Shown piece by piece: positions 46,801 through 59,073 of a stretch of 64,000 nucleotides of DNA. This DNA is from Albugo candida (taxonomy: Eukaryota; Oomycota; Peronosporomycetes; Albuginales; Albuginaceae). A program made the translations under genes and the position numbers. The first letter of the stretch is position 1, and every line of letters begins with the position of its first letter. A model generated the notes under the pieces. It searched no databases, was not told where the DNA came from, and saw only the letters and a program-made list of their open reading frames with translations. The DNA lies in the NCBI GenBank assembly GCA_905220665.1, contig CAJNAR010000014.1, positions 289,434-353,433 on the forward strand, in the 5' to 3' direction.

Positions 46801-47480
46801 ACTATTGAATGTTTTACAGTATTGAAGCCAGATATTCGTATGAATTTTGTTTTCACAATTGCTCAAATAGAAAGCCTGTAAGCGTGGAAATACCTAAATG
46901 CTCTAAAGAAATGAATGTTTTACATCAGTCAAGAGTGGATATTGCTGATGAAGAAGACGTTTCAGAAGTCACCTGTTTTAGAGAGTCTCTTGCAACCTGC
47001 GTAATTTTTTGTCCGCGATGTGGTTCTTGGGACGAAAGGCGATATGCATTTCATCCGAATAAAATGAGGATCGATTGTCTGGACCCTTATCGGATTATAT
47101 TATACAAAGAATAATCATTTGTGATGAAACAATTGTCCACAGGTCGCGGAAAACGAAGTCCATAACAGTCGTTTAAATTCTATCCGACCTAGAGGCAGTC
47201 GAAGAAATCATGGTGCACTTTATGAATCAAGATTAGATGCTGAATGTGTAGTCAATACGTGCTCATCGTGAAGTCCAAACAAAATGGGATTTAATGGTTG
47301 AATGGAAGGGTCTTAAAGAGGGAGGCATCAGGGGAGCATTATCTATTCTTGACACGAGATTCATCTATTAGTATCGATATTGTCAGAGTTGTTACATACA
47401 AGTATCGAAGACATTAGATTTGGATTCCATTTCGGAGCAGTGTGGTGGACAATGTCCTTAAAATGGAAATCGATCTGATG
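43860..47480 (+). pseudogene. Ty3/gypsy-like retrotransposon, heavily degenerate
   Basis: Plus-strand scraps in gag-pol order. Zinc-knuckle-like GCWNYDKDHWLNDYPNLTEA (about 44283-44340, two cysteines already tyrosine). Aspartic protease-like SCLDNGADDTVITESLVKKL (about 44480-44535; usual D-S/T-G reads DNGAD). Reverse-transcriptase connection block KVNPDKVSFLMKDVRWWGKI (about 45245-45310), then MNWLRNSISDYERVVRVLQD-like sequence (about 45380-45440). RNase H end LIHIFAPDRSTEKSSLGRIH (about 45825-45880). Integrase-like AMVAEMKMYMKKWTDII (about 46700-46755). Every piece is in a different frame with stops between. No LTR pair was recognised. Confidence 0.6.
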
Positions 47481-47862
47481 TAACGTACACGTACATCACT
47501 GTATTATCGACAGTACGGTAATAGTAGAGGTGTGGCAAGAATCAGTCCAGTGACACCAAGGCTCAAACTGACTAGTATAGGAATAGAAAAAGTACCACAT
47601 GATTTGAAACTAGAGAATATATATCATTGATGTCTACAATACATACAGAGGTACACAATCCACATTAAAACAGCAGTGATCAAAAGCGCCGACGAGCAAC
47701 AGCAAGCTTTCAGCTTCTTCGAGGAAAAAACTTAAGCGAATATAAGCGCTATCATTCAAACATTGATTGACTTCAATCTACCTTCAATCAATTGATAAGC
47801 GTTGTGTCAAGTGATACACAGCGTTATAAAGCAGTGTGAAAACGAATGGCTTTTTCTTCGTT
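47481..47862. other. stretch without recognised gene
   Basis: Possible gypsy 3' region or LTR, but no duplicate exists in the window to prove it. GCGTTATAAAGCAG at 47821 could be a TATA-like element. Confidence 0.25.
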
Positions 47863-48126
47863 ATGCATTTTCTCTTTTTGTTAACATTCATCCCTCAAAT
47901 AAAGGAAAAGGCAAAGGTTGCTTTGTATTCCAGTCCAGTATCTGAACTGTCAAAGGCATCTCAGAGATATGCAACTGCAAAACAAGCTGCTGTAAACCCT
48001 GCAGTTAGACATATACCAATGAACTCGGGAAGGAAAGTGACCCCCATGATGATCTTATCCTGTTTGGACAGAAGTGCGTCGGCCTGGCATCAAGGAGTTG
48101 GCCGCAAAAAAAGTGTCATCATCTAA
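47863..48126 (+). CDS. hypothetical 87-residue protein, weak
   Basis: The first ATG of this frame is at 47863. It starts MHFLFLLTFIPQIKEKAK, a short hydrophobic N-terminus that might pass for a weak signal peptide, then a Ser/Ala/Arg-rich remainder with no recognised domain. It sits between retroelement remnants and is probably chance or part of a lost gag gene. It is recorded because small secreted proteins are common in oomycetes. Confidence 0.15.
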   Translation: MHFLFLLTFIPQIKEKAKVALYSSPVSELSKASQRYATAKQAAVNPAVRHIPMNSGRKVTPMMILSCLDRSASAWHQGVGRKKSVII

Positions 48127-48309
48127 ATGACCGTGTCCAAGATACAACATTTTCACATTAAGCAACGAGCAACGAGGAAGCGGTAAGCAGCGTGTTGATG
48201 AGAATTAAAAAAGGGATCTCTGTGTCAACAGGTAAGCTCTATTGTATGCTGATTGTGCTGGCAACAGTCATATTTATCTGAAAATTCATTCACTTCTTAA
48301 GATCTACAA

Positions 48310-48510
48310 TTGAGTGAATTCAGTAGTTCGCCTCGCCTGCAAAGGCCAGCTTTCTGTCACTGTGCAGAAAAGTGAAAAGCAGCGGCCTATTGTCCAAATG
48401 CAGCTTGATTTCATGCTCTTAGAGGCGATGAAAAGCTTTTTCTGCGCACAGCTCATCTAGAGTACCAGCAGCGGCTCAGTGATGACCGAGATTGTCAAGG
48501 CTTGTAGACT
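48310..48510 (+). pseudogene. possible retrotransposon integrase scrap
   Basis: Plus strand reads VRLACKGQLSVTVQKSEKQ then RPIVQMQLDFMLLEAMKSFF. This resembles the stretch leading to the first integrase aspartate (Q-x-D-F) in some LTR retroelements. A TAG follows. Family uncertain. Confidence 0.3.
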
Positions 48511-48539
48511 TTGACTAAGGGCAAGTAATTGCGACCATG

Positions 48540-48880
48540 TGCCATTGATTGCAACTAACTGCAACTTCAATTTACTTATAGGCTTGTTGGCATCCACAAT
48601 GGGTTATCCTTGCGCCCATGTTTGTCATTAAGTGGTATTACTGTCTGGTAATGGTTTTGATCAGCATTGGTAGTTAGTACACCAGCGGCACCAACAGCAC
48701 CAACAACACCTGCAGCGGTAGATTTAGACTCAAATTAGATAGAACAATGTTTGCAGAAAGCGAAGTTTGTTGTGTGATTTTTATTTTATTTATCCTGCTG
48801 AATTTCTGCAGACAAATTTGAGACCACGATTGCCATGAATTCATGGATGGCGGGGGCTGAATAACGATTCCCGTGAAATT
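48540..48880 (+). repeat. deleted relative of the 9.7 kb MULE mini-element
   Basis: Matches 9890-10530 with a large internal deletion: CAACTTCAATTTACTTATAG, then TATCCTTGCG, then GGCACCAACAGCACCAACA, ending in the inner terminal module GGGGGCTGAATAACGATTCCCG. The coding part corresponding to 9925-10314 is reduced to its first and last codons. The left terminal repeat is missing. Confidence 0.6.
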
Positions 48881-48895
48881 AAATTATTTAAGGAT

Positions 48896-49698
48896 CCGTT
48901 ATAATCCCCTTGGTGCTTTTGATAGAACCCCCTCAGTTTAATATGATTGGCTGATGTTATGCTTGCATAATGTCTAGGTAAAAGACAATATGATAGCACT
49001 CCCCCTACTTTTTGATGTCACTTATTTTGCACTCAATTCGCAATCATTCAGCTCAGTTCGCGTTCCGGTGTGTTCGTTTGTGACCATTCTTGTAAAACTA
49101 TTTCACACGTCACGAATTGTTCATGGCACAAGAACCTTATATTCTGTAAATTTGATCCAGTGGATTCTGTTGTTGCACTTGCACATCTTTGTGCGTTGTG
49201 TTTTACCCTTATGCAACGACCCCATGGTCATTGCATGGGTGCATCCAAGGCTGCTGCGACGAGCTTAAATTCCGACGAATTTCTATCTGTCGATTAATGC
49301 GGATGATTCATTTCTTCCGGTCGCTCAGATGGACTCCCACGCCCTTGTACAGGCACTGGCTCAAGGACAGCACTTGCAGCATCCGGAGTGCCGATTATGA
49401 ACTTTAGCAAACGGCGGTTCTTGTGCGAAGAAGACTCAGCTGTATACGATTCCGCAACCACTTGTAACGCACTGGACATAGTTGCCGTATTTGATGTGCT
49501 ACCCTTCCCATGCGCGCTTGTTGTTGCAGCAACCAATGCCGATGGAAATCGGCCATCCCTAATGATTAAATATTTACCTTGTAAGCTTGGCTTAATCTCA
49601 TTAAGTCATCCGTCCAAACGTTTCACAACAAACTAAAAAATAGCCAATCATATCAAACTGAGAGGAATTTACCAAAAGCACTTACGGAATTCCAACGG
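48896..49698 (-). mobile_element. second MULE-like mini-element
   Basis: Inverted ends of about 60 bp: left GGTGCTTTTGATAGAACCCC then CTCAGTTTAATATGATTGGC (48911-48952); right, reverse complemented, AAGTGCTTTTGGTAAATTCC then TCTCAGTTTGATATGATTGG. Terminal CCGTT...AACGG. The interior carries a minus-strand remnant of a MULE C-terminus. No convincing target duplication was found. Confidence 0.55.
49294..49536 (-). pseudogene. MULE C-terminal remnant ORF
   Basis: 80 codons, minus strand, possibly starting at ATG 49536. The end reads EPVPVQGRGSPSERPEE, echoing the DPVHVRTRGKPS and RTRGRP segments of the other MULE C-termini in this window. No zinc knuckle and no catalytic part follow. Most likely debris of an internally deleted element. 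Confidence 0.35.
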
Positions 49699-49959
49699 TT
49701 TATTCCTTTGCATTTTTCGACCAATCAGAGACCCAGAATTCCATTTAATCTATGGAGGGTGGAGGCGGATTCCTTATTATCCCTAATTATACATAATGTC
49801 TGCTGGGAGAAATTGGAAAGTGTGTATTTATGTAGTAGCTTTTTAGTTCACTGTAGCTCGCCTATGTCAATACCAAAGTTTTCTCTACCGATAACTCTAT
49901 ATCCTTTATAGCGACATTACCAGCACTGACTTCCTACGTAATAAATCTTTTAATTTTCT
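49699..49959. other. stretch without recognised gene
   Basis: Nothing recognised except GGAGGGTGGAGGCGGATTCC near 49754, a word like the inner MULE mini-element terminus. Confidence 0.3.
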
Positions 49960-52900
49960 CCGAGCATTGTTAGAAAGAAGTGCATGTGCGAGTAACATGA
50001 ATTTCTGAACGATTTCTTCAACACTTACGTTCGACGCAATATTTTCGCTGTTCGCTTGATGAATCAAATCTTGGAATTGCTTCGTCGAAATGGTTTCGTC
50101 AAGAAATCCGCAACTTGATTTTTTAACTCAATGTACTCAATCTGTAATTTTTCATCCTTCAAATGATCACGAATAGACTGATATCGAACATGAATATGTT
50201 ACTCGTTTTATTTCTCGCTAAAGAAATTTCGCTTTGATTGTCCTGAGATATAGTTACTTGTTGGCCAGCCTTTGCCTTCAACTCAGATAGCAAATTCTTG
50301 AGCATATCACTTCTTGTATACAGAGTGACAGTGCAGTGTACTCTGCTGTAGCCGTACTAAGCTCTCCTCTGTGTTAAATTTTTTGATTTAAAGATCACTG
50401 GAGCATCGCTTATCATGACCATCAGGTTACAGATCTGTTTTCTGCGTCACTATACGCATATACCTTCAAAAACTTTCCGCCACGTTTTCAAGTAATCCCA
50501 TATCACGTGCTGACTTGAAGCACTGCAGGACTCTTCTCGCTGCTTTCCAGTGATATTTACATGGTTGGTCGAACTGTAGATCAAGATGACCGACTGAAAA
50601 GGCAATATCCGGTCTTTTGCCAATTGAAAGGTAGAGGAATGATCCTACTAGTGAGCAATAAGGACGAAACTACATCCTTGAGTTTTCTTCTTCAATTTTT
50701 GATAAAAGTGAAACCTTGGACATTTGGATTGCAAACTTGCTTTGCGTCAATTTGGTTGCACTTTTCGACCAATTTATGTATGCTGGGTACTTGATATATT
50801 TTCATGAAACGTTTCGTTTGATCAGAGTCGAATTCTATCCCAGCATATATTTGACCTTTTCGAGTGCTTTCAGCTTGAAATGATTGCTTAGTCTGCCGGA
50901 AATCCCATTCATTTCTTCTAATGTCCCCACTCCAATTCACATGTCATCAACATATAATGCGATATACACCAGCGAGTCTCCTCTTTGTCGAAGAAATATA
51001 TGAGCCTATTGTACAGTACAGTGCTGGAATTCCACTTCCAATAGCAATTTCGATATTGTTTTGAACCAAGTTGATAATGCTTTCTTCAAACCATAATACA
51101 GACTTCTCTTTAGATGAATGAACTCATCAGCCTGAGCCTGGACACCTTTCGGTGGGTAAATGTATACGTCTTCCTGCAGATATCCATCAAAAAAGCGGTA
51201 TCAACATAATATTGCTAAATGTGAGAGCTTTCGTGACAGCAAGCCGATAAGTAAAAACGAATAGAGTTTATATTTGCGAATGGTGCATATGTGTCTATAA
51301 TCATCTCCATATCTTTGTCAACATCCTGAAGCAACGAGTTTGGCTTTGTACTATTGAATTTAACCAACTTCATTTCGCTTCAAAATAGATCACCATTCCG
51401 TCACAATGACCTGTATAGTCGGTTTCTGCTTTGTAAGAGCTATGTATTCTCTTCTTCAAGCGCTTGCAATTCTTGATGAATGACAATTTTTCATTTATCT
51501 GAATTTGGAGATCTCATTGCATCTTTTTACGTTGTTAGTATGTCTAACGCAGCATTAGGGTGCTCTTTTTCGATTCGAAGACGTTTCTGTGGTCGCTTTT
51601 GTCCCGAACGGTAGTATCTGATATTTCGTACATAATGATTGAGCTGGACTGTTCGCTGTGAAGTAGCTTGCTGGATCCAGAGGGTATAAATATTAAAGAG
51701 CCATGAGAACCATCTAACCAACCCCTGGGTAAGAGCTCCGTATCATTATTGATGTCCATGTTGAAGTAACCTTCGCTGGAATTAGCTTCTTGGTTTCCAG
51801 AATCTTCATCAATCTCCATAGCGTTATCAATTTTAAGTCAGGTTAGAATTGACATTTCTGCTTCATCATCAATTTCGTTTGCTTTGGACTTTAAATTGCT
51901 CCACAGATTGATATCGGCGTAAATATTGGATATATTTCGATGGCTGAATGTCTTGAAGAGTAGCTGAACGCGTAGTTTACAAACGATGAGATTCCAAATT
52001 CTACAGACGATATTCTTCATTTTCTCAATAGCCCAATTACATGTATTTGTAGGCCTTCTTGTTAAATTTGGATATTTTTGACTTGCCGATATGCGCATAA
52101 CCACCAGCTTCGGAAAATTTCAAATGTAAAATTCTTGGCTGATAACCACAACACACTTCAAATGGTGTTTTATATTGCTTTGCTGCTGCACATGTTACTA
52201 TGTTTTTTATGTAGACAGCAGTACTCATAGCTTCTGCCTACAAGTCTCCTTCCACCATCTTGCTCTTTTCGTATAGTTCGATTCATTCTCTCTGCAAGAC
52301 CATTCTGTTGCGATGGATATGGAAGTGTAGTCTGGTGTACCATTCTCGCCTTATTGCTTAGACTTACAATTCTAATTGATTTATTCCCCAGCATTATCGG
52401 TAAGCAAGCACTTAATCTTTTTTCCTTGTTGTGTGCCGGCTAGAGCGTTAAATTTAATGAGCAACTACACACTTACTTCTTCGTCGAGATGAAATAGGAA
52501 TGGAAAAGGCTTGAAAAAGCGGCGATGAAAGTGATCGTGCATTTTGCACCATCCTGAGAGTTTTCTTGTACCGGCGGAACAACATCGCTGTGTACCAATT
52601 CAATAAGCGATTTTGTTTTCCCCTTCCCATATACAGATGATTGAAATGGCTGAACCGAAGACTTCCCATTCATGCAGCCTTCAAATAATTCGGGATTTAC
52701 ACAATCTGATGCTGATGTAGATTTCACATTAGAACCTTTCGAGAAACGCTTATTGTTTTCCTGATAAATATCCTAACGTCGCGTGACTTCTTCACTAAGA
52801 TTCGCAACATCGAATGCATAAAATTCTAGTCCAAAAGGTTTCCTTTTCGTTGCATCCGTACTATGATTTCACCACAACTTTTGCTTTCACAAGTCATTTC

Positions 52901-53800
52901 GCCAAAAGGCTTTTTTGCCATACCAGAGACGGAGCGAACATTTTGATCGAGACCGAGGATGTACAAAACATTTTCAAACCTGATTTTTTGCTGTTCTTCA
53001 GTCGCGCATGAAGTTACCGACTCCTACTACATCCACCTTGATACCATTGGCAACTAAATTTCGAAATTCTTTTTCTAATGCTTGTAAGTTCAAAAGCTCC
53101 TATTTTTTTGGACACATGTGGCTATTCGTTCCGCTGTTCCAGGTTTCAGTTTATGTGTCACTTTAGAAAGCCACGAATGCGTGAGCTTCTTCACTTTTCT
53201 CTTTGGTTACTTTCCAACGATGTTCCTTTTTGGGCCCATATTTGTTACATCGGGAACACTTTCCCTGGAAATTTGCTGCTTGTTGGGTACACTTTTTTGC
53301 TCGCCCTTTCCTTGGTCGGTTGTTGGAGGATCTTCAGTACAAATTCATCTAATTAATTTCGATTGATACTCTCGAATTCGCGAAATTGCATTTTTTTACT
53401 CGAGACAAGTCCATGGCAGGTATTTTCTTCATGATCTTGATATTCTGATCGAAATTGTAGGGCATACTCCCGAGAATAAACACAGCTTCTCGTCCAAGTC
53501 GGCGGCAGCTCTGATTGCTTGCAATAAAATAGATGACTCAGCCAATCTGAGAAAATGATTCATCACAAACTCGCCTTTGCTCATCTTGAATTCATGTAGT
53601 TCCCGTTTTTTTCTCGAATCTTTTTTCCAATGAGCGTCTCAGTGAAAAGTTTATTGCTATTCCCCACGCTTGAGCAGTTATTTATGCTGATCTAACCATG
53701 GAAGGATGATCGGGACTAATCATGGTTGAGATTAGCCCGAGTGCCCTCATATCGTTGACCTTGCAATTCGAAGCAGAGATAGCAACTCGTTAGAGATTTT
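49960..53800 (-). pseudogene. copia-2: Ty1/copia polyprotein, degenerate
   Basis: Minus strand, read from high to low coordinates. Gag part (about 53790-53450) with LRLAESSILLQAIRAAADLD; zinc-knuckle-like GKCSRCNKYGPKKEH (about 53270-53225); protease region (about 53010-52850); integrase start with SVYGKGKTKSLIELVHSDVV (about 52640-52580); integrase PYPSQQNGLAERMNRTI (about 52320-52270); linker DSGNQEANSSEG (51800); reverse transcriptase DVYIYPPKG (about 51170), SLYGLKKA (about 51105) and YVDDM (about 50955); RNase H end IELKNQVADFLTKPF (about 50130-50085). Numerous stops and shifts. No LTRs; the 5' side is cut by copia-3 at 53801. Confidence 0.8.
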
Positions 53801-54032
53801 TGCTGAGTAGTGTTGAGTAGGGGGAGATATGGAAAATGAATACATTAGGATCCTTAGTTGCTGTTAGTAGTCGAAGCCCTAGGGTTCACGGAGTTGATGT
53901 TAACTTCGCTCTTTTATTCTTGATTGGTGGAATATGATGCCCTGTCTTTGCATTGTTTCTTGACGACGACTATCTGCATCCGATTGACGGAACCACTTTC
54001 CTATCATATGATTGGCTGTTGTCATCGCAACA
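53801..54032 (-). repeat. copia-3 3' LTR
   Basis: 232 bp, aligning without large gaps to 58844-59073. Shared blocks include CTATCATATG near the inner edge and CTTTACATTGTTTCTTG-like sequence. Minus-strand ends are TGTTG...; a TG...CA form is recognisable. Confidence 0.8.
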
Positions 54033-57000
54033 CTCCCCCTCGACATATAATTCCTTACATTGGACTTCGTCAGAAGGAATTGTTGTGTCGGAATAGATTT
54101 TGATAGGAAATCGTCCAATGTATCTTTTGATTTGATGTACCTGATTTCTGTCTTGCCTTGTTGGATTTTTCTCGAATAAATTGATAGCGTATGTCTATGT
54201 GCTTCGCATGACTCTAATATCTATTATTCAGTGCAATTACTATTGTACTCTTGTTGTCCTGGTACACAATACTTTTCGCTGAATCGCGGACACCAATCTC
54301 TGATAATGCATTCATTGTCCATAAAATCTCCGATACACATATCGATAGAGCGATACACTCTGCTTCAGCTACGCTTGATGTTACACTTTGTTGTGATTTC
54401 GATTGGGAGATGGCTGACCATAGATTTAGCATAACCATAGAATCAGACGTCAATTTTCTGCTGTAGTTGTTGTTGGTACAGTCCGCATCGCAGTACGAAG
54501 TAAGTTGTATTTGACCCTTTTTTTGTGCTCCAAAACATAATGCTTTTGATACTTTTGACTTCAATTATCGAAGAACTCTTATTGCTGCGCCCCGATGTTT
54601 CTCGCCAGGTTATTCGAGATGGCGATTGAGTTGACCCACTGCAAATAAATTTTCATTCATTGTATCGTTAGCTATACACAAGACTGATTCCACCAAGGAT
54701 TTGTAATGTCTGTTGATCATTCTTGAATCTTTCTTTTCGATTTTGGTAAGATATTTTCCTTGAAGACAAGGATTAACAAATTCTTTAGCTTTGACATTAT
54801 TGTATATCTCAATCATACCGTATATGCTTGCTTTCTGGCTGATATGCATAGTTCTTTCTAGTCGAGTATAGTTCACTTCGATACCAAACGCGAACCGAGC
54901 ATTTCCAAGATTGTATAATTTTAAATGGCCCGATAATTCACCAATATATTTCTCAATGCTGTTCTCGTACGATGATCTAATGGGTAAATCATCGACGTAC
55001 AGTGTGACCAGTAAGAACGTCTTACTTTGTCGCTGAAAAAAGGTACGAGAATCTATCTAGCATTGAGTAAATTTCATCCCGATAAAGACCTCTGAGATAG
55101 TCTTGTATCATGTAGAAGCAGCTTGCTTCAATCCATAAAGACTTCGATTTAATCCAAGAATTTGATTCTTACGAATAGTGTGTCCTTTGGGAGGATACAC
55201 ATACATATCTTCGTTGTGAGTACCATTTAAGAATGCTTTTTCCACATCAAACTGATGAACATAAGATCCAATGTAACAGCAGTACGCTAAAAGTACTTGA
55301 AGCAATTCATATTGGCCACTGGTGGGAACGTTATCATGTAATTTATACCATACTTCTGTCTATATCCAAGTGCAACAATTCGAGCTATATATCTTTCTAT
55401 TTCACCGTGTTCATTTCTTCTGATTGCAACACCCATTTTGTACCGATGAATTCTTCATTGGACATCGATTAACACAAGTCCAAACCTGTTTTTCATTCAG
55501 TGCTATTAGCTCATTTAAGATTGCCTGTTACCAGAATTCAGCCTCTAATTGCTTTATCAGATGAAGGTGTCTATAATACTAGAATTAGACTTACTACCTT
55601 CTCTAGTTGCCTGGGCAATTTTGAATAACAAATATACATATAAAAAAGTTTTGCAAAATACCTGCGGGAGATGATAAAATGGCCCTCGTTGCTAGTCCTG
55701 CAGTGCGGTAGCGCCCGCCACTACAGTACGAGAGTGTATCCATCGTGTAACGGATAAATACTGTAAAAATTTGTGAAAAAATGGTCCAAAACTACCGTGT
55801 GTTGTGAAAGAGTCCAAAAGTACCGTGAGCTGTGAAACGGTCGAGCGTACCGTGTGTTGTAAATGGTTCAAAACAACGTGTTGTGCGAATTGGTGTGCGC
55901 CACACTATGGTGAGCATAACCAGCCAACTTGAACTAGGATTCGAGTTGCACTTGCATTTGTACTTGTCTGTGTAGTATCCGCAGCAATGATCGTCGGCTT
56001 CTGAAAAATCCACCGAAAATGATCCTTGCGTTGCGAAATGATCAAGCACCTTTGCGAGTCGAATGCGTTCGTCTTGGTCATAAGACTTTCTTCTAGAATA
56101 CCGAACGTGCGCACTAAATGTGGTGTAGATCACGAAATGTGCTGGACCTGTCGGAGTTGCTGGTCTCTCATTGCACAAACGACGATTCCGATCTGTCCAG
56201 ACGAAGTGCAGTGTCACCGCTTGCAATGCAAGCCATAAATCTGATATAATATGCTGATATTTTTTTATGTCGGCCGTAATGCTGGAACAAGTGCACATGC
56301 GATATGCGTCCAACGTGGTCTAGAGGAGAAAAACTCATCTCAACTAGGGAGTAACTCCCTCCATAACTTTTCCATGTGATCGCACTTTAGAAAGAGATGT
56401 TGATCGGATTCCACTGCCCCACACGAAGGCTACGTGAACAATGTAATGTCGGGCTGAATATACTTTAAGAACCAGAAACGAGGTCGAACTGGCAACATTT
56501 AAGAAGCTAGATGAAACTGTAAATCTTCGAAAACCGATAATACACGTTTCCGAAGATGTCGTGATGTAGCCAGAAATGTTTTCACTCGTTCTGAATCCAG
56601 TTCGTCCGATCCCTCCCGTGATGAGCAATGTGTCGACATCGGATGACTCTTGGTTGGTTCGGGAGGTTTCCAGACGATTTGTGGGCGTGGAATAGATGGA
56701 AAATAATGTTTTCGTTCCTTGCTTTTTACTCCCACATAAAATGATCTGCCACTTGTGGTTGGTGTAATCCAAGTGATCAGACCAATCGTCGAGTGGATAC
56801 GCTGGAGAATCTGAATAACTTCCTTGTAAAGTCGACTTAGCAACTTTTATTCAGCCATATCCGATGTGTTAAGCTCTTCGTCGTTGTAATAGCTGGCAAC
56901 GAAATCTTCCTTCGTTGGCCATATGTCGCTTTCCCAAAAAAAGTCGTGAAGACTGCGAATCTCAAAAAGCGTAGCAAACGATTTCCGAAATGTTCGATGT

Positions 57001-58483
57001 GGTTCGTCTAATATGCCAAGATTGGACCAAACGTCTGCGAACTCGGATGACGAGTAGCAACTTCCTAATGTAACTTTTGGTCCCAGTGGAACCACATCGA
57101 TTGCTCCATATAGTCTGATTGCTCCATCATATGCTGTAAGTTATTCTAATGCTGCATTTGCATGGTCATATTCAATCCTGTATCATTTACACGGACGATC
57201 TCTTTTAGGTACTAGTGCCGTAGACTGCTCGTAAGGAACTATTTCTTAGTAGTTTTCACTGAATTGTAGCGTAGCATTCGCCCTATATGGGGCAAAACTT
57301 GGTGACCCATTTGCACCATTTAATCTCTTCCTAGGTACAATGCTTCTTTCATCCTCGGATTCTTCCATTCCGGTATCACGATCTCCTGAATCGTGAGTCT
57401 GTATATAAGTGTCCATCAGTACTCCGTATCATTATTCCACTCGTAAGACGTGATTTTATTGCTGTCAGAATCTTCGCTAACTTGTTCATTTAAAGACTAT
57501 CTTCATGACGTATGTCTTCAACATTTGAGTGCGGCTTCCCATCAAACTTTGCCGAACGTGACAGCTCAAGTTGCTTAGATTTTTGGTCATATATACGATA
57601 ACCTTTGATTTCTTTTTCAATACGACTTCCTTCTTCTTTGACTTTGTAACCTCTCCCGCAATGTTTAGCTTTGGCCATCCTTTTTTCGAATATATGATCC
57701 AATCGTGCGTGCCATATTGCTTCATCAGCTCCTCAGTTGAGTTGTTCTGCACCGATAAGAGCATTCACGCTTACTATTCCATATGATACAAATAATACTC
57801 CACTGCGTTTTTCAATAGTAATTATGTTCGACGCTTCACTACTGATTTCACATTTGGACTTTTCTGTTCATTGCGGCCTCAGAGAAAAGTAGTTTATCAA
57901 GTTCCGAAACATAAAGAACATCTTCTATTCGTATATTTTCTCCATTGGAAAGTATCATATGGACATTGCCGATACCACATGCTTCCAACTTCCCTCTATT
58001 TGCAATCGATATGCTAAGCTAGACGCGCTACATCCAATATCCACTCACACTGATCATCTTCATAGAACGAAAGAGCGTGTTCGCTTTTATTTTCTATGGC
58101 GATTAATGTCCGACTTTGTTGCATGGAAACATTTCGAATCAACTTTCTTCCTAAATGATTGAATTCTTTCGAAAGAAATAGGGACTCTTTTCCTTCTGTC
58201 GAGTTACTTCAGCGCAACCTCGGTTGCCTCCTTCTCATCATGATTTCGCAGTATCTACGAATCATCTCTTTAGCTTGGAAAATGTTGATTCCATGATTAT
58301 TTTATAAACCTCATCGTAGTCTTCTGATAGACCTTCAAGTAAGTATACAAATTTTTCATCGTGATTCATGTCACTCCTCAACGCTCCCATTGATAAGCGC
58401 ATTTCCTTAAAGTTCTGAAAATAAATCATGACAATTCCACCCTTTTCAAGTCTAAGTTCGTTACGCTCTTTCTTCTTCTGCAT
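54033..58483 (-). pseudogene. copia-3 gag-pol remains
   Basis: In order on the minus strand: gag (58483-58262) with YFQNFKEMRLSMGAL and FVYLLEGLSEDYDEVYKIIM, the usual copia gag helix; gag-pre-integrase EAIWHARLDHIF (about 57715); integrase end with KGYRIYDQKSKQLELSRSAK (about 57605-57545); acidic linker DRDTGMEESEDE (57380); the LINE insertion; reverse transcriptase HQFDVEKAFLNGTHNEDMY (about 55255-55200), YPPKGHTIRKNQ and SLYGLKQA (55130); RNase H with YCDADCTNNNYSRK (54495) and SVTSSVAEAECIALS (54390); and a terminal DDFLSKSIPTQQF (54115). Most of protease and the catalytic integrase core are missing, and many shifts occur. Confidence 0.75.
55566..57117 (-). mobile_element. LINE-C, 5'-truncated, nested in copia-3
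   Basis: Minus-strand copy of the 3' quarter of the LINE-A/B family. It reads ATGGAGCAATCGATGTGGTT (57110) to the 3' end TCTAGTATTATAGACACC (about 55570). Coding remains include LLSRLYKEVIQILQRIHSTI, the HLRKRVLSVFEDLQF region and WLALQAVTLHFVWTDRNRRL. The flanks GATGGAGCAATCAG and GATAAAGCAATTAG (minus strand) look like a 14-bp target duplication with three mismatches. Confidence 0.75.
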
Positions 58484-58843
58484 TCGATTGTGTATACCTC
58501 TACTTAAATGAGAATTGTGCCATATCTACCCTACTTCTCAAGCAGTCCCCGCATTTTTATTAGCGATTGTATGCTAACACTCATTGACATCGATATAACT
58601 GCAAATGCTCTCATGCCCATGACTATTCAAGTCTCGTATCCAGGATGATCCATTGCTGGTATTTTGATAAGTTAAAACGATCTATCAGTTCCTTTCTCAC
58701 TAACCCCAGCCGTATGTTGAACTCCCAGGTTAAGAAATTATTTTTCACCAACATAATATTATGAAAACCGTTTTCTTTAGTCGCGGTTGGTCAAAAAGTT
58801 GTTGATCTTCCAGAGGAGATTGAGGGAGCTTGGCGCTATAATC

Positions 58844-59073
58844 TGTTGAGTAGTGCTGCGCAGGTGTAAAAATGGAAGGTGAATATATTAGGTCCATAGT
58901 TGTTTTACTATTCTAAGCACTAGACTTTACGGGTTTGCCAATAGCTTCGCTATTTCAGTCTTGATTTGCGGAATGTGATGCAGAGTCTTTACATTGTTTC
59001 TTGCCCACGAGTATCAGCATTCGATTGGCCGAACGAATGACCTATCATATGCTTGGCTTTTGCCAACGCATCA
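58844..59073 (-). repeat. copia-3 5' LTR
   Basis: 230 bp, partner of 53801-54032. Its outer edge (TGATGCG on the minus strand) directly touches the first satellite monomer. Confidence 0.75.

Larger units (their letters stand above)
53801..59073 (-). mobile_element. copia-3: Ty1/copia element with both LTRs, dead
   Basis: LTRs at 53801-54032 and 58844-59073 bracket minus-strand copia coding remains. The 3' LTR is preceded on the minus strand by a polypurine tract (TCGAGGGGGAG), and after the 5' LTR the strand reads GATTATAGCGCCAAG as the primer-binding region. A LINE fragment (55566-57117) splits the coding region. Flanks do not show a matching 5-bp target duplication: copia-2 gag lies on one side and satellite on the other. 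The LTRs are clearly diverged, so the insertion is old. Confidence 0.8.

Noticed and set aside
47863..48126. Secreted effector candidate
   Set aside because: The hydrophobic start is short and there is no RXLR, CHxC or LFLAK-type motif or family support, so it is listed only as a weak hypothetical and not claimed as an effector.
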